64,000 bases of DNA from Chloroflexota bacterium (GTDB lineage: Bacteria; Chloroflexota; Limnocylindria; QHBO01), in contig QHBO01000040.1 of assembly GCA_003243965.1 (NCBI GenBank), positions 26,852-90,851 on the forward strand, written 5' to 3'. Numbering within the stretch: the first letter of the stretch is position 1; each line of letters starts with the position of its first letter. Below are positions 51,340 to 59,625 of the stretch, one piece after another. The notes below the pieces were generated by a model. That model worked only from the letters and a program-made list of their open reading frames with translations, was not told the DNA's origin and ran no database searches. A program made the position numbers and the translations under genes.

Positions 51340-53102
51340 TCACCCAATCCCTGCTCGAGCGCCACGTCGATCATGCGTCGGTACGTCGGACCGCTGAAAT
51401 GGAGCGTCTGACCGGGACCCGAACTGTTGAGGTCCTCGGGCTCCAGCAAGGACTCGTCGATGTCGCCCACGAACACGTTCGGCACGCGCTTCTGGATCTC
51501 GACGCCGAGGCGACCGAACTCGTCCCGATGGTCGAGCTTACGGTAGTACGCGGTCGGTTGCTGCAGATAGAGCACGGGGACGTCACCGACCTGCGCACGG
51601 TAACGCTCGATGAGCTTGGTGTTGACCTCCACCGCCTCATCGAGGGTCAGGTAGTCGACCCGCTCGAACTCGCGCTCGAACTGGCGTCTGTCACGGAGAT
51701 ACCTTGGGTAGACCCACAGCTTCCAGCCGTGCTCTCGGTGCCGCCACGCCTTGAAGTTCGTGTCGGCATACGAGTCGAAAACGATCAGCCGAGCAGCCTC
51801 GACGTTGAGCGTGTCGCGCGTTCGCTGGGTCAGCGCGTAGTCGCGATGGCTGCCGGTGAGCCGATCGATGTCCATGTACCGGCCGATGTCGTCCTCCTCC
51901 GGCGAACCGACGGTCAGGTGATCGAGGAAGAAGTCCGATCGCGATTTCTCATCTCGGACCATCCGCGGATTGCCGCCGAAGAGGTCCTTGTTCATCAGAA
52001 TCGCGCGGCGGGAGCAGCAGTCGCCTCTGACGAGAATCGGAAACGGCTCCGCCGTGGGATCGCCGCGCTCAGGGTCCATCCGACCGGTATCGGAGCGGGC
52101 GGGGGTCATGGCCGGAATCGGTCGGATCACCTCGTCACTGAGCCCCCAGTGCGCCGGGTGGGTCAGGATCTGGAGGAATCCGCCCTCCTGGAGGAAGGCG
52201 GCGGCGAGCTCGTCGTATCCCTGATTCCACCGGCCCTCCGCCTCGGACAGGTATCGGGTGTGGCCGATGAAGTAGGCCTCGTACTCCAGGCCGAAGTCGC
52301 GCATCGGCATGGGCCGCAGGGTCACTGCCGATCGGCGCCCGGACACAGGGTCAGCGGACTCGAGCGTCCTGCCAGCGGGCCGGCCGTGTGGATCCAGGCA
52401 TTCCGCGAAGATCTCGTAGTTCGCGAATCCGACGCTCCGGGCAAGCGGGTCGCCATGGGCTGCGGTGCCGACGATCTCGAACCCATGGCGTCGGAGGGCC
52501 GCCAAGTCGCGGTCGAGTATGGAGGCCGGATCGCCCCCGTATCTGAGCGCCGCGGCAATCGCGTTGTTGTGGATGCCGATCTCGTGGCCGAGCGAGGCGA
52601 TCTCGTCGAGGGCGCGGAGCACGAACGCGGAGGGCTGACCCGAACCCGAGGGGTTCCAATACCAGTCCGTGTGGAGGACGTAATACGTCGACTTCCACCC
52701 GTGCTCGGCTTCCCATCGCGCGAACTTGATCGCGTTCTCGACGTCGTGGTCCATATCGTGTCGCATGGCCACGAACCGCTCGGGCCAGTGCTCGCGCCGC
52801 CGATACGCCTCGGCGACCGAGACAACCCCGTCGGCGCGATCCAGCATCTCGGCCAGTTTGTCGAGGTCGCGCCGACCGAAATGGCGATGTCGTTCGAGGT
52901 CCCTGCGCTTCGCCTGGAGCAAGCGGATCGGGATTCCGTCGACCATCGGTGCTGGCGGCCGCGGCAGTGGCAACGCCTCGGCTGCGGTCCGCGCCCGGTG
53001 GATCGCACGCCGGCCGAGGACGTCGGTCGCGCGATATGCCCGACGCGCGGGCTCACGCCATGCCGGCGGCAGCGCTGCGGCGACCCGAGACTTCAGAGAC
53101 AC
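51303..53102 (-). CDS. polysaccharide deacetylase-like domain fused to SGNH-like domain
   Basis: A 599-residue protein in two parts. About 75-335 is a NodB-type deacetylase fold: MRHDMDHDVENAIKFARWEA (metal Asp), then SLGHEIGIHNNAIAAAL (His pair), and a C-terminal HPAHWGL. About 365-590 looks like an SGNH-type esterase/transferase of the DUF6270 kind: LVRGDCCSRRAILMNKDLF (block I), VFDSYADTNFKAWRHREHGW, and TLHFSGPTYRRMID with a possible catalytic His. GTG 53102, 7 nt after TAGAGT, is preferred over ATG 53126. Together with the overlapping acyltransferase it suggests surface-glycan tailoring. Both activities are inferred. Confidence 0.72.
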   Translation of the reverse strand: MSLKSRVAAALPPAWREPARRAYRATDVLGRRAIHRARTAAEALPLPRPPAPMVDGIPIRLLQAKRRDLERHRHFGRRDLDKLAEMLDRADGVVSVAEAYRRREHWPERFVAMRHDMDHDVENAIKFARWEAEHGWKSTYYVLHTDWYWNPSGSGQPSAFVLRALDEIASLGHEIGIHNNAIAAALRYGGDPASILDRDLAALRRHGFEIVGTAAHGDPLARSVGFANYEIFAECLDPHGRPAGRTLESADPVSGRRSAVTLRPMPMRDFGLEYEAYFIGHTRYLSEAEGRWNQGYDELAAAFLQEGGFLQILTHPAHWGLSDEVIRPIPAMTPARSDTGRMDPERGDPTAEPFPILVRGDCCSRRAILMNKDLFGGNPRMVRDEKSRSDFFLDHLTVGSPEEDDIGRYMDIDRLTGSHRDYALTQRTRDTLNVEAARLIVFDSYADTNFKAWRHREHGWKLWVYPRYLRDRRQFEREFERVDYLTLDEAVEVNTKLIERYRAQVGDVPVLYLQQPTAYYRKLDHRDEFGRLGVEIQKRVPNVFVGDIDESLLEPEDLNSSGPGQTLHFSGPTYRRMIDVALEQGLGEWLSKIPATSRG

Positions 53103-53109
53103 GCGGCTG

Positions 53110-53115
53110 ACTCTA
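53110..53115 (-). promoter_or_regulatory. -10 box, leaderless, deacetylase-uvrD-ligA operon
   Basis: TAGAGT on the minus strand, 7 nt before GTG 53102, between the groEL terminator hairpin and the gene. It would drive the five-gene run to ligA. Confidence 0.55.
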
Positions 53116-53133
53116 GCATCGGTCATGAAGCCC

Positions 53134-53163
53134 AGAGAGCCCCGGCCGAAGCCGGGGCTCTCT
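53134..53163 (-). terminator. groEL terminator hairpin
   Basis: A perfect 13-bp stem AGAGAGCCCCGGC / GCCGGGGCTCTCT with CGAA loop, 20 nt after the groEL stop. No T-tract follows on the minus strand. Confidence 0.75.
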
Positions 53164-53183
53164 CCATCGGCCTGGGCCGGCGC

Positions 53184-54809
53184 TCAGTAGTCCATGCCGC
53201 CCGGCGGCATGCCCGGCATGCCCGCCTTCTCCTTCTCAGGGAGATCGGTCACCACGGTCTCGGTGGTGAGCAGCAGGGCCGCCACCGAGGCCGCATTCTC
53301 GAGCGCCGAACGGGTGACCTTGGCCGGATCGATGATGCCGGCCGCGAACAGGTCGCAATACTCGCCCTTGGCGGCGTCGAAGCCGCTGCCGGGAGGCATC
53401 TTGCGGACCGCGTCGACGACGACCGATCCCTCCTGCCCCGCGTTGATCGCGATCTGGCGGAGCGGCTCCTCGAGCGCGCGCCGCAGGATGTTGACCCCGA
53501 TCAGCTCGTCGCCCAGCGCCTCGATCTTGTCGAGGGCGGGAGTGGCGTGGACCAGAACCGAGCCGCCACCGGCGACCATTCCCTCCTCGACACCGGCGCG
53601 CGCAGCGCTGAGCGCGTCCTCGATGCGGTGCTTCTTCTCTTTGAGCTCGACCTCCGTGGCGGCGCCGACCTTGAGGACGGCGACCCCGCCCGAAAGCTTT
53701 GCGAGGCGCTCCTGGAGCTTCTCCCGGTCGAAGTCGCTGGTGGTGTCCTCGATCTGGAGCTTGATCTGGCTGATCCGGGCTCGGATCGCCTCGTCGGAAC
53801 CCTTCCCCTCGATGATGGTGGTCGTGTCCTTGTTGGCGGTCACCCGGCGTGCCTCACCGAGGTCGCCGATCTGCACCGAGTCGAGCTTGCGGCCGACCTC
53901 CTCGCTGATCACGTTCGCGCCGGTCAGGGTCGCGATGTCCTCGAGCATCGCCTTGCGGCGATCGCCGAAGCCCGGCGCCTTGACGGCGAGCACGTTGATC
54001 GTGCCGCGCAGCTTGTTGAGGACCAGGGTCGGAAGCGCCTCGCCGTCGACGTCCTCGGCAATGATCAGCAGCGGACGGCCCTGCTGGACGACCTTCTCGA
54101 GGGTGGGCAGGATGTCCGCCACCGCGCTGATTTTCTTGTCGGTGACCAGCACCAGCGGACTGTCCAGGTTGGCCTCCATGCGGCCGCCCTCGGTGGAGGT
54201 GGCCATGTAGGCGCTGACGTAGCCCCGATCGAGCTGCATGCCCTCGACGTATTCCTTGTCGAGCTTCAGGCCCTGGCTCTCCTCGACGGTCACCACGCCG
54301 TCCTTGCCGACCTTCTCCATCACCTCGGCGATGATCTGGCCGATCTCCGGGTCGCGGGCGCTGATGGCCGCGATGTGCGCGATGTCATCGGTCGAGTCGA
54401 CTGGCTTGCTGAGGCGCTTGATCTCCTCGACGATGGCCGCCACGCCCTTCTCGATGCCGCGCTTGAGCCCCATCGGGTTGGCCCCGGCGGTGACGTTCTT
54501 CAACCCCTCGGCGATGATCGCCTGGCCGAGTACGATCGAGGTGGTGGTCCCGTCGCCGGCCACGTCGTTGGTCTTGGTGGCGACTTCCTCGAGGAGCTGG
54601 GCGCCCATGTTCTCGTAAGGGTCCTCGAGCTCGATGTCACGCGCAATCGTCACGCCGTCATTGGTGATGGTCGGTGAGCCGAACTTCTTGTCGAGCAGCG
54701 CGTAGCGTCCCTTTGGACCGATCGTCACCTTGACCGCATCGGCCATCTTGTCGACGCCGCGCTTCAGGGCTCGCCGGCCCTCCTCTTCAAACAGGAGCTG
54801 CTTGGCCAT
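53184..54809 (-). CDS. groEL: chaperonin GroEL (60 kDa, Hsp60)
   Basis: Forms the double-ring folding chamber with GroES. The 541-residue protein is of standard length: [38 protein letters not shown] site [31 protein letters not shown], and a short Gly/Met-rich C-terminus ([11 protein letters not shown]). It follows groES by 45 nt and AGGAGG lies about 11 nt before the ATG. CIRCE control is shared with groES. Confidence 0.98.
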   Translation of the reverse strand: MAKQLLFEEEGRRALKRGVDKMADAVKVTIGPKGRYALLDKKFGSPTITNDGVTIARDIELEDPYENMGAQLLEEVATKTNDVAGDGTTTSIVLGQAIIAEGLKNVTAGANPMGLKRGIEKGVAAIVEEIKRLSKPVDSTDDIAHIAAISARDPEIGQIIAEVMEKVGKDGVVTVEESQGLKLDKEYVEGMQLDRGYVSAYMATSTEGGRMEANLDSPLVLVTDKKISAVADILPTLEKVVQQGRPLLIIAEDVDGEALPTLVLNKLRGTINVLAVKAPGFGDRRKAMLEDIATLTGANVISEEVGRKLDSVQIGDLGEARRVTANKDTTTIIEGKGSDEAIRARISQIKLQIEDTTSDFDREKLQERLAKLSGGVAVLKVGAATEVELKEKKHRIEDALSAARAGVEEGMVAGGGSVLVHATPALDKIEALGDELIGVNILRRALEEPLRQIAINAGQEGSVVVDAVRKMPPGSGFDAAKGEYCDLFAAGIIDPAKVTRSALENAASVAALLLTTETVVTDLPEKEKAGMPGMPPGGMDY

Positions 54810-54854
54810 GTTCTGGAAATCCTCCTCTGGTCCGCCGGCAGCCGGCGGGACGAA

Positions 54855-55166
54855 TTATTCGATGACGGCCAGGATGTCCTTCTGCGAGAGGATCAGGAGC
54901 TCGTCCTCGTCGAGCTTGAACTCCGTCCCCGCGTACTTCTGGAAGAGGACCTTCTGCCCGACGGCGACGTCCATGGCCTCGCGCGATCCATCATCCAGGG
55001 TGCGGCCCGGTCCGATCGCCAGGACCGATCCCTCCTGGGGACGCTCCTTGGCGGTGTCCGGCAGGACGATCCCGCTCTTGGTCATCTCCTCACGCGGAGT
55101 CGGCTTGACGACCAGGCGATCCCCGAGGGGCTTCAGCTGCGTCGCGGTTGCGCTGACGGTGGCCAT
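54855..55166 (-). CDS. groES: co-chaperonin GroES (10 kDa)
   Basis: The lid of the GroEL chamber; 103 residues. LKPLGDRLVVKPTPREEMTKSGIVLPDTAKERPQEG and YAGTEFKLDEDELLILSQKDILAVI match the family throughout, including the mobile loop. The ATG at 55166 fits AAGGAGG upstream; a longer frame was rejected because it runs into the CIRCE leader. First gene of groES-groEL. Confidence 0.97.
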   Translation of the reverse strand: MATVSATATQLKPLGDRLVVKPTPREEMTKSGIVLPDTAKERPQEGSVLAIGPGRTLDDGSREAMDVAVGQKVLFQKYAGTEFKLDEDELLILSQKDILAVIE

Positions 55167-55260
55167 AGGTAAGTGGTGCCTCCTTGAAAGACCGTCGTAG
55201 TTCGTGTTCGGGAGCGCCAACGGAAGCCGACGGGGCCGCGAGGACCGTTGCCGGGCTCGC

Positions 55261-55287
55261 GCTGGCACTCAACCACTGAGAGTGCCA
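55261..55287 (-). promoter_or_regulatory. CIRCE operator (HrcA site)
   Basis: TTGGCACTC-N9-GAGTGCCAG on the minus strand, close to the consensus TTAGCACTC-N9-GAGTGCTAA, and still almost fully palindromic (8 of 9 positions pair). It lies about 94 nt upstream of groES and directly after the -10 box, so HrcA bound there would block transcription under normal temperature. The hrcA gene is not in the window. Confidence 0.93.
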
Positions 55288-55288
55288 A

Positions 55289-55318
55289 GACAGTAGCACC
55301 GCGGCAGGCGCAGTGTCA
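55289..55318 (-). promoter_or_regulatory. groESL promoter (sigma-A type)
   Basis: -35 TTGACA (55318-55313), 18-nt spacer, -10 TACTGT (55294-55289) on the minus strand, immediately upstream of CIRCE. The leader of about 115 nt contains the CIRCE palindrome, so it may also affect mRNA stability. Confidence 0.8.
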
Positions 55319-55406
55319 AGGCAAGTGGGTCGGCGCGCGGCCCCCGGATGGGCGCGAAAACGCGGCGCCCCGACGAGCGGGACGCCGCGTCCTGAGGCGC
55401 GGTCGG

Positions 55407-55628
55407 TCAGCCGAACGTGCGCAGCATCGCGGCGCTCGGCGAGGGAACCGTCACCCCATTATTGGCGGGCCCGGTCGCCGGCTTGTTGAGCACCAGGAAA
55501 TAGACGAGCAGCGCGATGATGACGATCGCCAGCAGGATCCCGACGATGAATCCGAGGCCCGTCCCGCCGCCGTCGACCGGCTCGGCCGGCCCGGCCGGCC
55601 CGGGATTGTTGACGTTGACCTGTCCCAT
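55407..55628 (-). CDS. small single-pass membrane protein, unknown
   Basis: A 73-residue protein. A Pro/Gly/Asn-rich start (MGQVNVNNPGPAGPAEPVDGG) is followed by one helix at about 27-47 (FIVGILLAIVIIALLVYFLVL) and a Pro/Ser/Asn tail. GGAGG stands 10 nt upstream of the ATG at 55628, a convincing ribosome site. It lies between tatD and the groESL promoter on the same strand as both. Family not recognised. Confidence 0.6.
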   Translation of the reverse strand: MGQVNVNNPGPAGPAEPVDGGGTGLGFIVGILLAIVIIALLVYFLVLNKPATGPANNGVTVPSPSAAMLRTFG

Positions 55629-55695
55629 GAGTGGGCGTCCTCCAGTACGGCACGGTTGCCGTCCGTCCGGCGATGCAACCCGTGTGCCAGCCCGC

Positions 55696-56499
55696 TCAGC
55701 GAGCGAGCAGCGCTCGATACGTGCGACCCACCTGCGCCGCAATGTCCTCGACAGTCACGCCACGCAGGGCGGCCAGTTCAGCCGCCACCCGAAGCGCGGT
55801 GGTGGGCTCGTTGCGCCGTCCCGCACCCGCGGCCAGCCAGGGGGCGTCCGTCTCGATCAGGAACGTTCCGGACGGCAGCGCGCGCGCAGCCGCCCGCGGG
55901 CCCTGCGCCGAACGGAAGCTGAGCGGCAGGGCGAAGGAGACGAGGAAGCCGGCGGCCGCCAGGCGGAACGCCATGGCCGCGTCCCCGGAGAAGCAGTGGA
56001 GCACGCCCCGGACCTGCACTGGCCGTGGACTGCCCGAGGCGAGCAGCGTGGCGGTCACGTCCTCATGCGCATCCCGGTCGTGGACGAGCACCGGTTTCTC
56101 GACGGAGACGGCCAACGCCAGCTGGCGCTCGAATGCGTCGCGCTGGGCAGCGGGCGCGGACAGGTTCCGGTAGAAGTCGAGCCCGATCTCCCCGACCGCC
56201 ACCACCTGCGCCTCAGCGGCGAGCCGTTCCACCGCTCGCCAGTCCGCCTCTGCCGCGCCGGCGACGTGATGCGGGTGGATGCCCACCGCCGCATCCAGCA
56301 GATCAGGATGCGCGGCAGCCAGCTCGAGCGCCGCCTCCGAGGAGCGGCGGTCGTAGCCCGGCACAAGCAGGCGCACCATGCCCGCCGCACGCGCCCGGTC
56401 GAGGACGGCGCCGCGGTCGGCGTCAAAGGCCTCGTGCTGGAGATGGCAGTGCGAGTCGACGAGGCCGGGCAGGGCCTGAGGGACGCGGCGCGCAGTCAG
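55696..56499 (-). CDS. tatD: TatD-family metal-dependent hydrolase (DNase)
   Basis: A 267-residue TatD nuclease. DSHCHLQHEAF gives the two N-terminal metal His, AVGIHPHHV, EIGLDFYR supplies the Glu, HDRDAHEDV, LHCFSGD, and ETDAPWL complete the site. No ATG, GTG or TTG lies in frame between the metG stop and the conserved start. The nearest signal is a CTG at 56499 overlapping the metG TGA as CTGA, taken here as a coupled start; an ATG about 120 nt upstream inside metG is the alternative. Likely role: 3'-5' exonuclease in DNA damage or turnover. Confidence 0.82.
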   Translation of the reverse strand: MTARRVPQALPGLVDSHCHLQHEAFDADRGAVLDRARAAGMVRLLVPGYDRRSSEAALELAAAHPDLLDAAVGIHPHHVAGAAEADWRAVERLAAEAQVVAVGEIGLDFYRNLSAPAAQRDAFERQLALAVSVEKPVLVHDRDAHEDVTATLLASGSPRPVQVRGVLHCFSGDAAMAFRLAAAGFLVSFALPLSFRSAQGPRAAARALPSGTFLIETDAPWLAAGAGRRNEPTTALRVAAELAALRGVTVEDIAAQVGRTYRALLAR

Positions 56500-58118
56500 C
56501 TGCGCAGCCCTGTCGTCGGCGTCGCTGCGGACCGGGACGTCGCACCGGGCGGGGATGTCTCGATGCGCGGAAAGAGCGGCTGGGGGGTGCCGGTCCGCCG
56601 GCCTGCTGGCCCGGTCCCCCATTCGAGCAGCGTGGCAAGGCCCGGGCCACCGCCCCCGCGCGCGTCGTACGTCACCGGCACGCCGAGCTCCGCGTGGAGT
56701 ATGGCGGAGGCCGTCGGGGTGAAAGGCGCCAGCAGGTGTCCAAGGATCCGACATGCCTCCACCATGACGGCCAGCACCACGCCGAGGCGCTCCTCCTGGC
56801 CGGCTCGGCCCAGGGTCCACGGCGCCTGCGACTCGGCGTAGCCGTTCGCCGCCCGCGTGAGGCCGATGACGGCTTCAAGGGCCTCGTCGAAGCGGAGCTG
56901 CTCCATTGCCTGGCGATATGACTCTGCGGTGGCCGCGGCGACCTCAGCCAGCCGCGCGTCCGCGGCGTTGGCGTCATCGCCCGTGCCTCCGCTCGCCAGG
57001 GGTGGGAGCAGGCCGCCCAGGTATCGGTGGGCCATCGACACCGTGCGCTGGACGAGGTTGCCTATGTCGTTGGCGAGGTCCGCGTTGTACCGCCGCACGA
57101 GGCTCTCGAGCGTCATGTCGCCACCCCGATCGAAGGCGATTTCGCGCATGACCAGGTAGCGGACCCCATCGACGCCGAACAGGGCCTCGGCGTCTTCGAG
57201 CGGGATGACGTTGCCGCGGGTCTTGCTCATCTTCTCGCCGCGGAGGGTCATGAACCCATGGGCAAAGACCCGGCGCGGAAGCGGCAGACCGGCGCTCATC
57301 AGCATTGCGGGCCAGTAGAGGCAATGGAAGCGCGTGATGTTCATGCCGATCACGTGCTCGTCCGCGGGCCACCACGCCGCGAACTGCTCGGGGTCGTCTG
57401 GAAAGCCGGCACCGGTCAGATAGTTCGTCAGCGCGTCGAACCAGACATAGATCCGGTGGCCGTCGTCGCCCGGAAAAGGGATGCCCCAGGTGGTGCTGGC
57501 GCGACTGACCGAGAAGTCCCGCAGGCCCTCGCGCAGCCAGCCGAGCACCTCGTTGCGGAAGTGCTCCGGCTCACAGAACGACGGATGCTCGCGATACAGC
57601 TGCTCGAGCTGCTCCTGGTACCGGGAGAGTCGGAAGAAGTAGTTCTCCTCCTCCAGCCACTGCAGCTCGAGCGTCGGGTGATCCGGGCACCGCCCGTCCA
57701 CGATCTGCGCGTCGGTCATGAACTCGTTGTCGCCGGTGCAGTACCACCCGGAGTAGGTGCTCTTGTAGATGTCCCCCGCCTCCTGAGCGCGCCGCACCAT
57801 CTCGACCGATGCCCGGATGTGATCGGGTTCTGTGGTACGGATAAACCGGTCGTAGGTGATCGCGAACCGATCGAACGCCAGCCGCCAGGCGTCGGACCAC
57901 GGGTCGACGAGCGCATGCGGCTCCACGCCCCGTTCTCTGGCCAGCCGCTCGATGTTCGCGGAATGCTCGTCCATGCCGGTCAGGAACCGCGTCTCGTCGC
58001 CCACAAGACGGTGGTAGCGGGCCAGGACGTCGGCGCCGATGACCTCGAAGAGGGAATGCAGCGGCGGCGCAGGGCTGGGGTAGAAGATCGCGGTGGTGAG
58101 GTAGAAGCGCCCGTTCAC
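56496..58118 (-). CDS. metG: methionine--tRNA ligase
   Basis: Charges tRNA(Met). The 540-residue protein starts at GTG 58118, overlapping the reductase stop (GTGA). RFYLTTAIFY, FLTGMDEHSANIERLA, WGIPFPGDDGHRIYVWFDAL, GMNITRFHCLYWPAML, KMSKTRGNVI (about 296) and the anticodon-binding helical domain are present. The class I HIGH motif, which should lie near residues 19-25, reads PLHSLFE and is not recognisable. About 30 residues at the C-terminus are basic and unconserved. No tRNA-binding EMAP-like domain. Confidence 0.9.
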   Translation of the reverse strand: MNGRFYLTTAIFYPSPAPPLHSLFEVIGADVLARYHRLVGDETRFLTGMDEHSANIERLARERGVEPHALVDPWSDAWRLAFDRFAITYDRFIRTTEPDHIRASVEMVRRAQEAGDIYKSTYSGWYCTGDNEFMTDAQIVDGRCPDHPTLELQWLEEENYFFRLSRYQEQLEQLYREHPSFCEPEHFRNEVLGWLREGLRDFSVSRASTTWGIPFPGDDGHRIYVWFDALTNYLTGAGFPDDPEQFAAWWPADEHVIGMNITRFHCLYWPAMLMSAGLPLPRRVFAHGFMTLRGEKMSKTRGNVIPLEDAEALFGVDGVRYLVMREIAFDRGGDMTLESLVRRYNADLANDIGNLVQRTVSMAHRYLGGLLPPLASGGTGDDANAADARLAEVAAATAESYRQAMEQLRFDEALEAVIGLTRAANGYAESQAPWTLGRAGQEERLGVVLAVMVEACRILGHLLAPFTPTASAILHAELGVPVTYDARGGGGPGLATLLEWGTGPAGRRTGTPQPLFPRIETSPPGATSRSAATPTTGLRS

Positions 58119-58912
58119 GCCTCGACCGCTCCGACCCCGGCGGCTCCCGCCTCGGCCGCCCCGGCATGGGAACGCCCCTTGGGCCAGTAGAGCTCCTTGC
58201 GCACCTGATCCGGCGGGAAGCGCCGCCGAGTCGCGATCTCGTCCACGGCGGCGATCATCTCCGGGTTTCCGCACAGGTACAGGGTCGCGTTCTCCGGCGT
58301 CAGCCGGTGGAGGTCGAGATGTCCCTCCAGGATCGACTCGACCCGCCCGGTCAGCCCGGTCCAGTTGGGGCACTGCTGCGGGCGCGAGATCGTGGCCGCG
58401 TAGCGGAGCGGAAGGTCGCCCTCGCGCTCCAACGCCTGCATCTCGGCTCGCCACGCCAGGTCGTGGTCATAGCTCACACCGTGGAGGAGATCGATCTCGC
58501 GCGACATGCCGCGGCCACGGAGCGTCTCGATCATGCTGACGAACGGCGCCAGCCCGGTCCCGGACGCCACGAACAGACAGCGCCGACCGTCATCCTGGAG
58601 GAGGAAGCGGCCCTTGGGGCCCTTGATGTTGATCGGGTCGCCGACGCGGAGCTGCCACAGCAACGGGGTGAGCGCGCCGCCGGGAACCAGCCGAATGAAG
58701 AACTCGTACTCGTCGAGTCTGTCCGCGGACGACGAGATCGACATCGGTCGCTGGATGAGGCGACCGATGGGCCCCATCAGGCCCAGCGTGGCGTACTGGC
58801 CGGGCTCGAACGCAAAGGGCGGATCGAGGCTCTCAACGCCGACGATCGCGAGGCCGTCGGCGACCTCCTGCCATCGGCTGAGCCGGCCGTTGTACGGGTA
58901 GGTCTCGCTCAC
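58115..58912 (-). CDS. ferredoxin/flavodoxin--NADP+ reductase-like flavoprotein
   Basis: A 265-residue FNR-family protein. FAD-binding RPMSISSS (the RxYS-type motif), then GPKGRFLLQDDGRRCLFVASGTGLAPFVSMIETL with the NAD(P)-binding loop, and the C-terminal LYLCGNPEMIAAVDE. A Gly/Ala/Glu-rich tail of about 20 residues follows. GTG 58912 has AGGAG just upstream. Electron acceptor unknown; it might serve the Rieske oxygenase near 20.9 kb, but nothing in the sequence shows this. Confidence 0.86.
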   Translation of the reverse strand: MSETYPYNGRLSRWQEVADGLAIVGVESLDPPFAFEPGQYATLGLMGPIGRLIQRPMSISSSADRLDEYEFFIRLVPGGALTPLLWQLRVGDPINIKGPKGRFLLQDDGRRCLFVASGTGLAPFVSMIETLRGRGMSREIDLLHGVSYDHDLAWRAEMQALEREGDLPLRYAATISRPQQCPNWTGLTGRVESILEGHLDLHRLTPENATLYLCGNPEMIAAVDEIATRRRFPPDQVRKELYWPKGRSHAGAAEAGAAGVGAVEA

Positions 58913-58960
58913 TCCGCTCCTCGCCTGGCGCACCGGACCGGGGCGGCCGGCGGAGGCGAA

Positions 58961-58966
58961 AGTATA
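58961..58966 (-). promoter_or_regulatory. -10 box of reductase-metG-tatD operon
   Basis: TATACT on the minus strand, 48 nt upstream of the reductase start, so the mRNA would have a leader of about 40 nt with an AGGAG site, unlike the leaderless operons. Confidence 0.5.
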
Positions 58967-59080
58967 GCCGTACGGTCGCGCGCATCCGTCCTGTCACGTT
59001 CGGGCCCCGGCAGCCGAACGTTCGTGGCGTGCAAGGGAGTCGAGGACGACGCTGCCGAGCTGGGGGGCGGCGATTGAGAC

Positions 59081-59109
59081 GGGAGCTGCCCGGGCAACGG
59101 GCAGCTCCC
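59081..59109 (-). terminator. ssb terminator hairpin
   Basis: A perfect 12-bp stem GGGAGCTGCCCG / CGGGCAGCTCCC with a GGCAA loop, 10 nt after the ssb stop codon. Little T enrichment follows. Confidence 0.7.
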
Positions 59110-59119
59110 GCCCGACGGC

Positions 59120-59545
59120 TCAGAGTGCCACGAGCGCCTCCGCCGGCTCCGGGACCGACCCGTTTTCCGGAGCGACCGTCGCTCCTTCCTCGGTGGCAAC
59201 GGCCTGTGCCTCCCGCGCGTAGTCCTTCTTGCCGCGGCCGGAGAGCATTTCCAACGAGGCGAGCACCACCTCGGTCTTCCAGTGCCGTGCTCCTCCGTCG
59301 TCGTCCCATTGCCGGGTCTGCAGCCGACCCTCGATATCGACCAGCTGGCCCTTGCTCAGGAACTGGCCGCAGATCTCCGCCAGCCGGTCCCAGGCAACGA
59401 CGTTGTGGTACTCGGTCCGCTCGCCGGCCCCGTTCCCACGGAACTCGTTGGTGGCAACCACGAAATTGGCCACCGGCTTGCCGCTCGGCAACGTGCGGAG
59501 CTCGGGGTCCCGTGTGAGACGGCCGACCAGCATCACCTTGTTCAT
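59120..59545 (-). CDS. ssb: single-stranded DNA-binding protein
   Basis: A 141-residue SSB. MNKVMLVGRLTRDPELRTLPSGKPVANFVVATNE and EYHNVVAWDRLAEICGQFLSKGQLVDIEGRLQTRQW form the OB fold. The C-terminal tail ends in EPAEALVAL and lacks the acidic DDDIPF-type tip that normally recruits repair and replication partners. GGAGGAG stands 7 nt before the ATG at 59545. A different SSB may exist elsewhere in the genome. Confidence 0.92.
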   Translation of the reverse strand: MNKVMLVGRLTRDPELRTLPSGKPVANFVVATNEFRGNGAGERTEYHNVVAWDRLAEICGQFLSKGQLVDIEGRLQTRQWDDDGGARHWKTEVVLASLEMLSGRGKKDYAREAQAVATEEGATVAPENGSVPEPAEALVAL

Positions 59546-59625
59546 TGACGATCTCCTCCTGCCCGTCATGGGCTGCAGCGCACCGGGCGAGGCGGCCGCT
59601 TGAGACAGACCCTAGGGGACGCCGC

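Noticed and set aside
51399..54677. 1092-codon plus-strand frame opposite the deacetylase gene and groEL
   Set aside because: It crosses the groEL terminator and two well-supported genes; antisense artefact.
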